Assembly (NCBI GenBank): GCA_945860785.1
Contig: CAMATD010000004.1
Span: 1-52,555 of the forward strand
Source: Variovorax sp. YR752
Lineage (GTDB): Bacteria; Pseudomonadota; Gammaproteobacteria; Burkholderiales; Burkholderiaceae_C
Direction of reading: 5' to 3'
Length of the DNA: 52,555 bases
Below the pieces are notes generated by a model, which ran no database searches, was not told where the DNA came from, and saw only the letters and a program-made list of their open reading frames with translations. Positions 9,495 through 17,702 of the stretch are shown piece after piece. Both the position numbers and the translations under genes were made by a program. Position 1 is the stretch's first letter. Each line of letters starts with the position of its first letter.

Positions 9495-10805
9495 TTATGC
9501 GTTGCCGGGCTTGAACCCATTCCATACCGTGTCGTAGTCGGGCTGCAGGTTGGCGGCGGAAAGCGCCTGCGCCGTGGGCCGGAACACATGGCGGCTCTCG
9601 AACATGAAGGCCAGGGTGTTGTCGAGGCGATGCGGCTTGAGCTCGGCGGTGCTGGCCCGCTCGAAGGTGGCGGCGTCCGGGCCGTGCGGCAGCATGCAGT
9701 TGTGCAGGCTCACGCCGCCGGGCACGAAGCCTTCCACCTTCGCGTCGTAGACGCCACGCATCAGCCCCATCAGTTCGCTCATCACGTTGCGGTGAAACCA
9801 GGGCGGACGGAAGGTGTCTTCCGCCACGAGCCAGCGCGGCGGGAAGATCACGAAATCGCAGTTGGCGACGCCGGGCGTGTCGGTGCCGGAAGTCAGCACG
9901 GTGTAGATCGACGGATCGGGATGGTCGAAGCTGATCGTGCCGATGGCCATGAACCGCGCGAGGTCGTACTTGCAGGGCACGAGGTTGCCGTGCCACGCGA
10001 CCACGTCCAGCGGCGTGTGGGCCTGTCCGCCTTCCCAGAGATGGCCCATGAACTTGTTGACGATGCGCACGGGGCCGGCGTCGTCTTCGAAGGCTGCGAC
10101 GGGCGCCAGGAAGTCGCGCGCGTTGGCCAGCCCATTCGATCCGATCGGGCCCAGCTCCGGCAGGCGGAAGGGCGCGCCATGGTTCTCGCAGACATAGCCC
10201 CGCGCTTCGCCCTCCGGCAGCGCGACGCGCAACCGCATGCCGCGCGGCACCAGCGCGATCTCGCCGGGGGCGATGTGCAGCAGTCCCAGCTCGGTATGGA
10301 GCAGCAGCGCGCCGGACTGCGGCACGATCAGCAGCTCGCCGTCCGAATTCACGAAGTAGCGCTTGTCCATCGAGCGGTTCGCGCGATAGACATGCACCGC
10401 CGAGCCGGTCTGCGCGTGCGGGTCGCCATTGCCGGCGATGGTCAGCATTCCGTCGATGAAGTCCGCGCCTTGGGCCGGCATCGGCCAGGGGTTCCAGCGC
10501 AGCCGGTTGGCCGGCGTTTCCGCTTCGGTGAACGGACCGCTGCGCCAGCCACCGTCGTCGATGCGCGCGAAAGCTTCGTGCATGGCGCTCGGCCGCCTCC
10601 TGTACATCCAAGTGCGCAGGTTGCGATTGCGCGGCGCCGTGAAGGCCGTGCCGGACAGCAGCTCGGCATACAGGCCCAGCGGCGCCTGCTGCGGCGAGTT
10701 GCGGCCGACGGGCAGGGCGCCGGGAAGTGCTTCGCTGGCGAACTGGTTGCCGAACCCGCTCTGGTGGTCGAGCGTTGCATCGGCCTGGCCTGTGCGTGTC
10801 GTCAT
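9495..10805 (-). CDS. hmgA: homogentisate 1,2-dioxygenase
   Basis: Cytosolic Fe(II) ring-cleaving dioxygenase that converts homogentisate to maleylacetoacetate in tyrosine/phenylalanine catabolism. It is 436 residues from ATG 10805, typical length, beginning near [19 protein letters not shown]. The iron ligands are recognisable by family comparison: His in PPWFHRN, Glu in [11 protein letters not shown], and the later His in NCMLPHGPD. The open frame continues upstream into the broken NIPSNAP gene and is not part of this protein. Unusually, the partners maiA and fahA are not adjacent; neighbours are a NIPSNAP gene and a Bug gene. A homogentisate-like aromatic substrate is therefore possible. 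Confidence 0.93.
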   Translation of the reverse strand: MTTRTGQADATLDHQSGFGNQFASEALPGALPVGRNSPQQAPLGLYAELLSGTAFTAPRNRNLRTWMYRRRPSAMHEAFARIDDGGWRSGPFTEAETPANRLRWNPWPMPAQGADFIDGMLTIAGNGDPHAQTGSAVHVYRANRSMDKRYFVNSDGELLIVPQSGALLLHTELGLLHIAPGEIALVPRGMRLRVALPEGEARGYVCENHGAPFRLPELGPIGSNGLANARDFLAPVAAFEDDAGPVRIVNKFMGHLWEGGQAHTPLDVVAWHGNLVPCKYDLARFMAIGTISFDHPDPSIYTVLTSGTDTPGVANCDFVIFPPRWLVAEDTFRPPWFHRNVMSELMGLMRGVYDAKVEGFVPGGVSLHNCMLPHGPDAATFERASTAELKPHRLDNTLAFMFESRHVFRPTAQALSAANLQPDYDTVWNGFKPGNA

Positions 10806-10810
10806 GGTCG

Positions 10811-11135
10811 TCAGTCCTGCCATTGCGGCACGAAGAAGGCCGCCGGAAGCAGGATCTTCGATTCCTGGCTCTGCAGCAGCGGAAGCATTTCCGCCACGTA
10901 GGCCTTCTATTCCGGATCGGCCATCAGAAGTCCCCGCCGCTCGGCGCGCTCGTTCATGTCCACGTAGGCCCACATGTGGATCACCTGGTTGAGCGGGCCG
11001 GTTTCGGTGCGGTAGTAGCCGCACCATGCGGCCGAGGATGCGGCGCTGGATGGCCAGGCCCTTGGCCTCGTACAGCGACAGATAGGCCCGCCACAGGCCG
11101 GGATGGGTGGTGTAGGTGCGTTGCTCCACGAGCAT
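10811..11135 (-). pseudogene. NIPSNAP family protein, frameshifted with an internal stop
   Basis: A small NIPSNAP/ABM-fold protein of about 107 residues when repaired. It starts [13 protein letters not shown] at ATG 11135 and runs to a frameshift near 11019-11024, one extra base between GRMV and [12 protein letters not shown]. It continues through [17 protein letters not shown] to an internal TAG at 10907-10909, where relatives have Trp in DPEWKAY. The same frame then continues with [14 protein letters not shown] to the natural stop at 10811-10813. NIPSNAP proteins often accompany catabolic genes but have poorly defined functions. It lies between the SDR and hmgA in one operon. Two independent lesions make a functional product unlikely if the sequence is right. 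Confidence 0.75.
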
Positions 11136-11161
11136 GGGGGTGGTCGCATGGCGTTCGGCTG

Positions 11162-11956
11162 TCACAGGCTGTGCCCTCCATCGATGACGATTCGCGTGCC
11201 CGTGGCCGTGCGCAGATGCGTCACGCACGCCAGCACGGCGAGCGCCACGTCCTGCGGCGTGACGAGGCGCCCGAGCGGCGTGGCGGCCGCCTGCTTCAGC
11301 AGCTCGTCGCGGTTGCGGCCCTGGACGAAATCGGTGTCGACCGCTGCGGGCGAAACGCTGACGAAGCGCACGGGGCCGAAGGCTCTGGCCATCGACACGG
11401 TCATCGTGTCGAGCGCCGCCTTGGCTGCGCAGTAGGCGATGTTGCTGCCCAGACCCGTGAAGGCGGACACGGAGGACACGTTGACCACGGCCGCATCGGT
11501 GGACGCGCTCAGCAGCGGCATGAGCGCACGCGTGATGGCATAGGGGCCGCCAATGTTCGCGGCGAGTATCTCGTCGAACAGCGCCGGTGGAAGCGCCTCC
11601 AGATCGCCGTGCGCGATGCGCCGGGTGAAGCCGGCCGAGTTCACGAGCACGTCGACGCGACCGAAGCTGCGATGCAGGATGTCCGCCATGGCGGCGTGCG
11701 CCGCGCTGTTGGTCAGCGGAATCCGCAGCGTGCGGTGGCCATGGCCCGGCAATTCTTCGCCCAGTGCCCGCGCACGCTCCGCGCCTTCGTTGTAGCCGAT
11801 GACGACCGTCGCCCCCGCGTCCGCCAGCGCGCGCACGCAGGCGGCGCCGATGCCGCTGCTGCCGCCGGTGACGACGGCGATCCTGCCTTTCAGCGCGAGA
11901 GCGTCCGGCGCCGTGCTCATCGAAACCGTCCGCGAAGCGCTCTGTTCTTCATGCAA
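11162..11956 (-). CDS. SDR family oxidoreductase
   Basis: A classical short-chain dehydrogenase/reductase of 264 residues. The cofactor motif TGGSSGIG is near residue 31, the NSAG motif near 107, and the catalytic Ser, Tyr and Lys are in VNVSSVSAF and YCAAK. A second possible start at MSTAPD (about 11920) would remove 12 residues. It is the first gene of a leftward operon with NIPSNAP, hmgA and a Bug gene, and is divergent from the IclR gene at 12072. It probably oxidises or reduces an alcohol or ketone in the same aromatic pathway; the substrate is not identifiable. Confidence 0.88.
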   Translation of the reverse strand: MHEEQSASRTVSMSTAPDALALKGRIAVVTGGSSGIGAACVRALADAGATVVIGYNEGAERARALGEELPGHGHRTLRIPLTNSAAHAAMADILHRSFGRVDVLVNSAGFTRRIAHGDLEALPPALFDEILAANIGGPYAITRALMPLLSASTDAAVVNVSSVSAFTGLGSNIAYCAAKAALDTMTVSMARAFGPVRFVSVSPAAVDTDFVQGRNRDELLKQAAATPLGRLVTPQDVALAVLACVTHLRTATGTRIVIDGGHSL

Positions 11957-11982
11957 TGTCCTTGATCGTTGCGTTCCATCGA

Positions 11983-12062
11983 TGTCCGATAGACGGGGCG
12001 CCGCTATGGCTCCAACGGGAATTGTTTTCTAATGGACCGCTTCGAACCAGTCGTTTGTCCAT
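11983..12062. promoter_or_regulatory. divergent SDR-hmgA / IclR promoter with candidate operators
   Basis: The 115-base divergent gap holds TGTCCGATAGA at 11983-11993, repeated exactly upstream of the second operon at 16696-16706. It also holds an inverted pair ATGGAC (12032-12037) and GTCCAT (12057-12062) just before the IclR start. These are candidate binding sites for the adjacent IclR protein. Assignment rests on repetition and position only. Confidence 0.35.
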
Positions 12063-12071
12063 CAATCGAAC

Positions 12072-12845
12072 ATGAAAACGCCCTCCGATGCAGGCTCACT
12101 GAAACGAGGCGTGGTGATTCTCAAATTGCTGGCCACTGCCGGTCCGCGCGGGCTGGCACTGACCGAGCTGTCCGAGAAGTCGCAGATCCCGCATCCCTCG
12201 GTGCACCGCATCCTGGGCCAGCTGGCCGCGGAGCGGCTGGCGGTCTTCAACGACGAACTCCGGCGCTACAAGCTCGGCCCGCTGGCGTTCGAACTGGGCG
12301 TGGCCGGCTCGACCATGCACGACATCCGCGACCTGTGCGAGCCCGCGATGGACACGCTGGCGCGAGAGACGGGCGACACCGTCTACCTGGTCGTGCGCAG
12401 CAGTTTCGATGCGGTCTGCATGCACCGCCGCGAGGGCGCGTTTCCCGTCCGCGCGCTGGTGCTCGAGGTCGGCAGCCGGCGCCCGCTGGGCGTGGGCGCG
12501 GGAGGGCTCGCGATCCTGTCGGCCATCGACGATGAAGAGCGGGCCCACATCATCGAAAGGGTCGGGCCCAGCCTGTCCGCCTTCGGGAAGCTGTCGACCC
12601 AGGACCTGGCGGAAGCCTGCGTGCAGGCGCGCGCCCTGGGCGCTGCGGTGATCCAGAACCGCGTGAGCCTGGGCGTCAAGGCGGTCGGTGTGTCTTTCAG
12701 GGATTCGATGGGGCAGGCGGTGGGGGCGCTGAGCGTCGCCGCGCTGTCGCAGCGGCTGAGCCAGCGGCGCATCGCCCTGGTGGCGGACATGCTGCGCAGC
12801 GCCACGCAGTCGGTGGAGATCTTGCTGCGCAAGCGGAAGGCCTGA
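12072..12845 (+). CDS. IclR family transcriptional regulator
   Basis: A 257-residue IclR-type regulator. The N-terminal winged helix includes GLALTELSEKSQIPHPSVHRIL, residues about 25-50. The C-terminal effector domain includes DTVYLVVRSS and the loop RPLGVGAGGLAIL near residue 140. It is divergent from the SDR-NIPSNAP-hmgA-Bug operon and convergent with the hydrolase at 12862, so it sits between two catabolic operons and probably controls the first, perhaps both. The effector is likely an aromatic acid by context. Confidence 0.9.
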   Translation: MKTPSDAGSLKRGVVILKLLATAGPRGLALTELSEKSQIPHPSVHRILGQLAAERLAVFNDELRRYKLGPLAFELGVAGSTMHDIRDLCEPAMDTLARETGDTVYLVVRSSFDAVCMHRREGAFPVRALVLEVGSRRPLGVGAGGLAILSAIDDEERAHIIERVGPSLSAFGKLSTQDLAEACVQARALGAAVIQNRVSLGVKAVGVSFRDSMGQAVGALSVAALSQRLSQRRIALVADMLRSATQSVEILLRKRKA

Positions 12846-12846
12846 G

Positions 12847-12875
12847 ACGGCGGCTTCTTCGTCAGTCGCCGCCGT
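12847..12875. terminator. convergent hairpin between the IclR gene and a hydrolase
   Basis: An 8-bp perfect stem, ACGGCGGC at 12847-12854 and GCCGCCGT at 12868-12875, with a 13-base loop. It overlaps the 3' end of the leftward hydrolase gene. There is no clear T-tract, so a terminator role is tentative. Confidence 0.3.
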
Positions 12876-13629
12876 GCTGCCGCAGGAACGCTTCGACCCG
12901 CGTCACAAGGTACGCCGGCGTTTCGAGCATCGGGTAGTGGCCCGCATTCGGCAGCGTCTCGATCTGTGCGTGCGGATACATGCGAGGGAAGGTGGCTTGC
13001 ACGAAGTCCGACGACACGCCCGCGTCGTGCTCGCCCACCAGCACCAACAGCGGCGCGCGCAGCGCTGCGGCCCTGTCGGAGAAATCGGTTTTCGAGAATG
13101 CGTGAAAGTAGTTTTCGAAGGCGATGGGCTCGGCCGTGGTGCGTTGATGGGCCAGCACCCATCGGGCCAATGCCGGCGTCAGTCGCGATCCCAGCGAGGT
13201 CTCGATCACGCCGAGCGCCGCCTGGTCGTTCCCGGCCGCCGACGCGAACAGCGCCGCAACCTCCGCAGGCAGCGGCACGCCGGAGGCCGGCACCGGCGTC
13301 ACGCACACGGCGGCCTGTATGCGGTCGGGCGCATCGATCGCGATGCGCTGCGCCACCATGCCGCCCATGGAGTGGCCCAGCAGCGAGAAGCGCTCCCACC
13401 CCAGCTGGTCGGCCAGCGCCAGGATGTCGGCCGCAATCTCCGCGATCGTGTATTGGCCGTGGATAGCGCGCGAAGCGCCGTAGCCGCGGTAGTCGGGGAA
13501 GGCGTACGTGAAGGCTTCCTCGTCCAGCAGCGGATAGGTCGGTGCCCACACGCCGTGGTCGCCGAACCAGCCGTGCAAGACCATCACCCGCCGGGGACCG
13601 CTGCCCCGGATGTCGTGGCCCAGAATCAT
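12862..13629 (-). CDS. alpha/beta fold hydrolase
   Basis: A 255-residue alpha/beta hydrolase. It shows an oxyanion-hole stretch [12 protein letters not shown], the nucleophile elbow [11 protein letters not shown] near residue 93, the acid Asp in VGEHDAG and the catalytic His in NAGHYPMLE. The start ATG 13629 has a strong AAAGGAG site. It is the last gene of a leftward operon with a Bug gene, an enoyl-CoA hydratase and another hydrolase. Relatives include meta-cleavage product hydrolases and lactone or ester hydrolases; the context suggests aromatic or alicyclic acid breakdown. Confidence 0.86.
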   Translation of the reverse strand: MILGHDIRGSGPRRVMVLHGWFGDHGVWAPTYPLLDEEAFTYAFPDYRGYGASRAIHGQYTIAEIAADILALADQLGWERFSLLGHSMGGMVAQRIAIDAPDRIQAAVCVTPVPASGVPLPAEVAALFASAAGNDQAALGVIETSLGSRLTPALARWVLAHQRTTAEPIAFENYFHAFSKTDFSDRAAALRAPLLVLVGEHDAGVSSDFVQATFPRMYPHAQIETLPNAGHYPMLETPAYLVTRVEAFLRQHGGD

Positions 13630-13661
13630 GTGCGTTCTCCTTTGCCCGTGCGTGGGCTGCG

Positions 13662-14633
13662 TCAGTCGATCTTGATGCCTGCGGTGTTGATCACGCGGGA
13701 CCACTTCGCCGATTCACCCGCGATGGTGCTCGCGAACTGGGATGGCGTGCTGGCGACGACCTCGACGGTCTGGTCGGTCAACTGTCGGCGGACTTCCGGG
13801 TCGGCAAGCACTTTCTGCAGTGCGGAGGACAGTCGTTCGACCACGATGCCCGGCGTGCCCGCCGGCGCATGCAAGCCGAACCAGAGCGCCGAGTCGAAAT
13901 CGGCAATGCCCGATTCCGCAAAGGTCGGCACCTGCGGCAGCGAGGCAAGGCGCTGCCGGCCGATGACCGCCAGCGCCTTGACCCGTCCGGCGCTGACCTG
14001 CGCCAGCACCGGCGCTGCCGGCGTGAAGGCCAGGTCCACCCGGCCGGCCATGACATCGGTCAGCGCCTGCGCGCCTCCCTTGTAGGGCACATGGGTCAGG
14101 CGCACCTGGGCCACCTGATTGAGCAGCTCGCCGTAGAGGTGGGTGAACGTACCGTTGCCCGACGAGCCGTAGCTGAACTTGCCGGGCGCTTCGGAGGCCG
14201 CGGCGATCAGTTCCTTGACCGTGCGGGAGGGGAGGTCGGTGCGCGCGATCAGCAGCGCAGGCGCCTCGGCGAGCAGCGTCACCGGCGTCAGGTCCTTGGC
14301 GAAATTGAAGCGGAGATTCGGGTACAGGCTCGGGTTGATGACATTCGCGGTGGTGCTCAGCAGCAGCGTGTGGCCATCCGGCGCGGCGTGGGCCACGGCT
14401 TCGGCGGCGATGCTGCTGCCTGCGCCTGGGCGGTTCTCGACGATCACGGGCTGCCCCAGGCCCTGCGCCATGCGCGGACTGAGGATGCGCACGATCAGGT
14501 CGCCGGTGCTTCCGGCCGGGAATCCGACGATGATGCGGATCGGCTTGTCCGGGAAGGTGGCGGATACGGCGGGCGCGCATGCGCTCGCCAGCGCGAAGGC
14601 CGTCGCAAGCGACGCAAGGAATGAAACTCGCAT
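13662..14633 (-). CDS. Bug family (tripartite tricarboxylate transporter) substrate-binding protein
   Basis: An intact 323-residue periplasmic binding protein. The signal peptide is residues 1-25, ending APAVSATFP. Bug signatures are [37 protein letters not shown] and [13 protein letters not shown]. It lies 32 bases upstream of the hydrolase and 53 bases downstream of the enoyl-CoA hydratase in one leftward unit, so it probably captures the compound that this operon degrades. No transporter membrane subunits are present nearby. Confidence 0.92.
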   Translation of the reverse strand: MRVSFLASLATAFALASACAPAVSATFPDKPIRIIVGFPAGSTGDLIVRILSPRMAQGLGQPVIVENRPGAGSSIAAEAVAHAAPDGHTLLLSTTANVINPSLYPNLRFNFAKDLTPVTLLAEAPALLIARTDLPSRTVKELIAAASEAPGKFSYGSSGNGTFTHLYGELLNQVAQVRLTHVPYKGGAQALTDVMAGRVDLAFTPAAPVLAQVSAGRVKALAVIGRQRLASLPQVPTFAESGIADFDSALWFGLHAPAGTPGIVVERLSSALQKVLADPEVRRQLTDQTVEVVASTPSQFASTIAGESAKWSRVINTAGIKID

Positions 14634-14686
14634 GGTGATGTCTCCTTGTTGTTTTCATTGCCGCGCCGTGTCGTCGGCGCTGCCGT

Positions 14687-15415
14687 TCAGCGCGAGCCCA
14701 GCACGTTGGCCAGCAGGCCCGCCCCGTAGAGCACTGCATTGGGTTCGTGGTGACGCGGTGCGGTGGCCAGAAACTGCTTGACCGCCTGCACGGCCGGCGC
14801 AGGGAAGGAAAGAAGGCGCTGCACCAGGGCATCGCTCTCGGCCTGAAGCCGGTCGTTCTCGACGACCCGGCCCACGATCCCCGCGGCCAGCGCCTCGCGG
14901 GCGCCGATGGGCTCCGCGCCGAAGACCAGATGCGCCAGCGCCTTGGCCGGCATCCGGTCCAGCAGCGGCGCCATGGCGATGCAGGGCGGAATGCCGCGCT
15001 CGAGTTCACGCAGCGCAAAGCTGCTGTCCTCCTCGCACAGCGTGAGGTCGCAGCGTGCGGCCAGCACCAGCCCGATGCCCCATGCCCGCCCGGCCACCAC
15101 CCCGACGACCGGCGAGCGGCAGCGACCGAACGCCTCGTAGAGCGTCTGGATCGGCCCCGCGTCCTCGCGCAGCACGTCGGCCGCGTTGACCCCGGCGCCG
15201 GGCGGCGGTGGCGCCATCTCGCGGCCCAGGCAGAAGTCCGTGCCTTCGGCGCGCAGCACGATCACCCGGCTGTCGCGCGCGGTATCCAGCGCTTGGGCCA
15301 GCGCCAGCGCCATGGTGTTGGTCAGGCGGTTGCCGGCCTGCGGGCGCTGCAGCTGGATGGTGGCCACGTCGCCCTGCACATCGCAACCGATCCAGGAAGA
15401 TTCAGGCGTGGTCAT
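14687..15415 (-). CDS. enoyl-CoA hydratase/isomerase family protein
   Basis: A 242-residue crotonase-fold protein, slightly short for the family. The oxyanion-hole segments are EGTDFCLGRE near residue 60 and VVGVVAGRAWGIGLVLAARCDL near 105; the usual catalytic Glu positions lie in the following ERGIPP region. Its start overlaps the end of the upstream hydrolase gene by 14 bases, so translation is probably coupled. It probably hydrates or cleaves an acyl-CoA ring-degradation intermediate. The specific reaction is not determinable. Confidence 0.85.
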   Translation of the reverse strand: MTTPESSWIGCDVQGDVATIQLQRPQAGNRLTNTMALALAQALDTARDSRVIVLRAEGTDFCLGREMAPPPPGAGVNAADVLREDAGPIQTLYEAFGRCRSPVVGVVAGRAWGIGLVLAARCDLTLCEEDSSFALRELERGIPPCIAMAPLLDRMPAKALAHLVFGAEPIGAREALAAGIVGRVVENDRLQAESDALVQRLLSFPAPAVQAVKQFLATAPRHHEPNAVLYGAGLLANVLGSR

Positions 15416-16586
15416 GGGTTGTCTCCTGCAGGCGTTCGGCCATCCAGTCGCAGACCAGGCTCAGCGCGGGCTCCGGCCGGTCGAGGTTCACGTGGGCGGC
15501 ACCGCCTTCTTCCTCGGTGAATATGCGCAACTGCTTGTGGCGCGAACTCACCGCGTCCAGAAGGCGCTGCGCTTCCGAAGGCGGCGCATGCCGGTCGTTG
15601 GCGCCGTGCACGATGAACAGGTCGCAGTCGATGCGGCCGGCCACGCCCTCCAAGCGAAAATCTTCCAGCTTGCGGAACGCGCTTTCCCAGTCCGGCACGC
15701 CGAGGATTCGCAGGATCTGCTTGCCGGTGGTGCCCAGCGGTGCGCTGTTGCCCAGCTGGGTGGGGCCCTGGCCCGGCACGTAGCCGACACGACGCACCAT
15801 GCACGCATGGGTGTCGAAGACGACCCCCATCACCGCACAGGCCTTGATCCGCTTTTCGAACGCGACGGCGCGCGGTGCGTAGTAGCCGACCCAACTGGCC
15901 GCCACCAGGCCGATGCGTGCAGGGTCCACTTCCTTACGCCGGACGAGCCAGTCCACGCATGCCGTCACCGGTTTCTCGAAATCGTGGCGTGCGGTCAGGC
16001 CATGCACGCGCAACGCTGAACCCTGGCCCGGACCGTCGAAGGCGAGGGTGGCGATGCCGCGCCGCGCGAGATTCGGCGCCACGTAGAACATCTCTTCCTT
16101 GTTCGCGTCCAGGCCGTCCGACAGGAGCGCCACCGGCCCCGGACCGCTGCGGCCGACGGCGGGTACCAGGTAGGCCGGGATCACGCTGCCTTCGAAGGGG
16201 ATGTCGACCAGCTCGATCGCGGGGTCGCGGTACTGCGCGAAGGTCTCGAAGCACGACAGATGCCTGACGTAGGCGAGCCTGGCGCGGGGGTCGTCCGGGT
16301 CCAGCAGCCCCTCGGCCCACTGGTGGTAGACCGAGGCGCGCAAGGAGAAGTCGCTGGCGCTGACGCGGTGGCCGCGTGCCAGGGCGTCAGCCGCGGACTG
16401 CTCCAGCTGGCGTCCGAGTTCGCTCCACATGCGATGCCAGGCCTCCACGTCGCCGGAGGGCTGCACCTGCGCCGCCTCTTTCAGGCGGGAGCAGGCCCAG
16501 TCGATCTCGCCGAACAGCCCGCCCGCGGCGATGGCGCGCAGCACGGCGAGAGACCAGCGGTAGTTTTCGGGGAAGTAGAAGAACAT
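15402..16586 (-). CDS. alpha/beta hydrolase of the FrsA / 2,6-dihydropseudooxynicotine hydrolase-like type
   Basis: A 394-residue hydrolase with a long helical N-terminal cap (about 1-130) and a C-terminal catalytic domain. It has the strand-loop ALLSDGLDANKEE, FDGPGQGSALR, a nucleophile elbow AASWVGYYAPR near residue 230, an Asp in VHGANDRHAPP and a likely His in AAHVNLDRPE. The elbow is odd: the position two after the serine is Val, where relatives have Gly. The start ATG 16586 is chosen because homology begins with FYFPENYRWSL. It is first in the leftward operon. C-C bond or ester hydrolysis of a ring-derived substrate is likely by context. Confidence 0.78.
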   Translation of the reverse strand: MFFYFPENYRWSLAVLRAIAAGGLFGEIDWACSRLKEAAQVQPSGDVEAWHRMWSELGRQLEQSAADALARGHRVSASDFSLRASVYHQWAEGLLDPDDPRARLAYVRHLSCFETFAQYRDPAIELVDIPFEGSVIPAYLVPAVGRSGPGPVALLSDGLDANKEEMFYVAPNLARRGIATLAFDGPGQGSALRVHGLTARHDFEKPVTACVDWLVRRKEVDPARIGLVAASWVGYYAPRAVAFEKRIKACAVMGVVFDTHACMVRRVGYVPGQGPTQLGNSAPLGTTGKQILRILGVPDWESAFRKLEDFRLEGVAGRIDCDLFIVHGANDRHAPPSEAQRLLDAVSSRHKQLRIFTEEEGGAAHVNLDRPEPALSLVCDWMAERLQETTHDHA

Positions 16587-16695
16587 GGTTTTCCAAGGGT
16601 TGGATTGGCGTTCTGCGCTCCAACAAACGGGGCAACCAATCCGTTGCTGCACAAGTACGGATTGTTCTCGGCTCCACCCTTTGAAACCATGGTCT

Positions 16696-16706
16696 TGTCC
16701 GATAGA
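16696..16706. promoter_or_regulatory. repeated TGTCCGATAGA motif upstream of the hydrolase operon
   Basis: This exact 11-mer also occurs at 11983-11993 in the SDR-hmgA/IclR promoter. It lies in the 283-base gap between the TetR gene and the hydrolase operon; I see no gene in that gap. It is a candidate shared operator for the IclR protein at 12072. Confidence 0.3.
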
Positions 16707-16869
16707 TGAACATGAGAATTGCCAATGCTGGTGTTGCCCTGTCATCCTGTGGCCGGGCCTTCTTTGAGTTGGACATTGCCACAAGCCGGTGACCGACTAT
16801 GCGGCTGACCGGTTGCAGGCCGGCGGCAGTGAGCTGTCGAAAGTGGTGGCGCCGGGCCTCGTGCTCACC

Positions 16870-17496
16870 CTAGGCCTTGCGCACCTTGCGCTTGGGCGTG
16901 ATTTCCAGTCCTGAGATGCCGTTCAGGAACAGCTGGGTCGCAATTGGCGCCATCTGGTCGTAGGTGAACCGTCCTTCGGGCCTGAACCAAGTGAACATCC
17001 AGTTGAGCCTGCCAAACAGGAACATCGCCAGCACCTTCTGAAGCTGCGACTCGTGCAGGCCCGGCCGTGTCGCGGCGATGGCATCCGCAAACACCTGCAC
17101 CACCGTGCGCTCCTTGTCGAGCACGCGAGCCTGCGCTTCCGGGGCCAGAAAGCGCACATCCTCGGTGAGCACGCGGTGCTCGTTCTGCGCCTCCGCGTAC
17201 TCGCGCATGAACGCCTCGATGAGCTCGGGCAGTCTCTGCTCAGGTGCGAGGTCCAGCGCCTCCACGCCAGTCACGATGTCGACCAGGCGCGAAACATGGC
17301 CGTCCGCGATGTAGAGCAGCACCTCGGCCTTGTCCTTGAAGTGGTGATACAGGCCGGGCTTGGACAGATGGCTGGCTTCGGCAATCTCGTTCATCGACGT
17401 CGCCGCGTAGCCCTTGCGGGCGAACAGTTCGGCTGCGCTCTTGGCGATCAGGCTGCGCTGGTCGCCCGGGCGGGAAGAGAGGGATTCAACGGTCAT
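16870..17496 (-). CDS. TetR family transcriptional regulator
   Basis: A 208-residue TetR repressor. The N-terminal helix-turn-helix runs IAKSAAELFARKGYAATSMNEIAEASHLSKPGLYHHFKDK, residues about 17-56. The variable ligand domain has FGRLNWMFTWFRPEGR, a segment common in acyl-CoA-responsive members. It is divergent from the tannase-like lipoprotein gene and upstream of the hydrolase operon. A perfect 14-bp palindrome at 17613-17626 is its probable operator. Acyl-CoA or aromatic-CoA ligand sensing is inferred from context only. Confidence 0.9.
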   Translation of the reverse strand: MTVESLSSRPGDQRSLIAKSAAELFARKGYAATSMNEIAEASHLSKPGLYHHFKDKAEVLLYIADGHVSRLVDIVTGVEALDLAPEQRLPELIEAFMREYAEAQNEHRVLTEDVRFLAPEAQARVLDKERTVVQVFADAIAATRPGLHESQLQKVLAMFLFGRLNWMFTWFRPEGRFTYDQMAPIATQLFLNGISGLEITPKRKVRKA

Positions 17497-17612
17497 GGGT
17501 CGAGATGATGGGCCTTGCGCAAAGCGCGCGGTCGCCGATCTTAGGGGTTAGTCCCGAGCTTTCGCCGCTTGCTCGTGCTCGCGTAACTGCGTTAGTCTCG
17601 CGCTGTTTTTGA

Positions 17613-17626
17613 ACCGACCGGTCGGT
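17613..17626. promoter_or_regulatory. probable TetR operator palindrome
   Basis: ACCGACCGGTCGGT is a perfect 14-bp palindrome, extended on the right by a further CGGT. It resembles the well-known ACCGNNCGGT-type sites of fatty-acid and phenylacetate TetR repressors. It lies 117 bases upstream of the TetR start and 77 bases upstream of the lipoprotein gene start, so it could repress both. Confidence 0.65.
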
Positions 17627-17702
17627 CGGTAATTTGAACGGTGAAGCAACCAAGCGAGATTTGCCGGACACCCGGCGCACAACTCAAACATTGGAGACAA
17701 CC

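Noticed and set aside
9588-10901. A 437-codon open frame antisense to hmgA
   Set aside because: Sequence is Arg/Gly/Ala-rich with no domain and mirrors the codon structure of hmgA; long antisense frames are expected in high-GC DNA.
16587-16869. A possible small gene in the gap upstream of the hydrolase operon
   Set aside because: Short frames here lack ribosome binding sites and domain similarity; it reads as promoter DNA.
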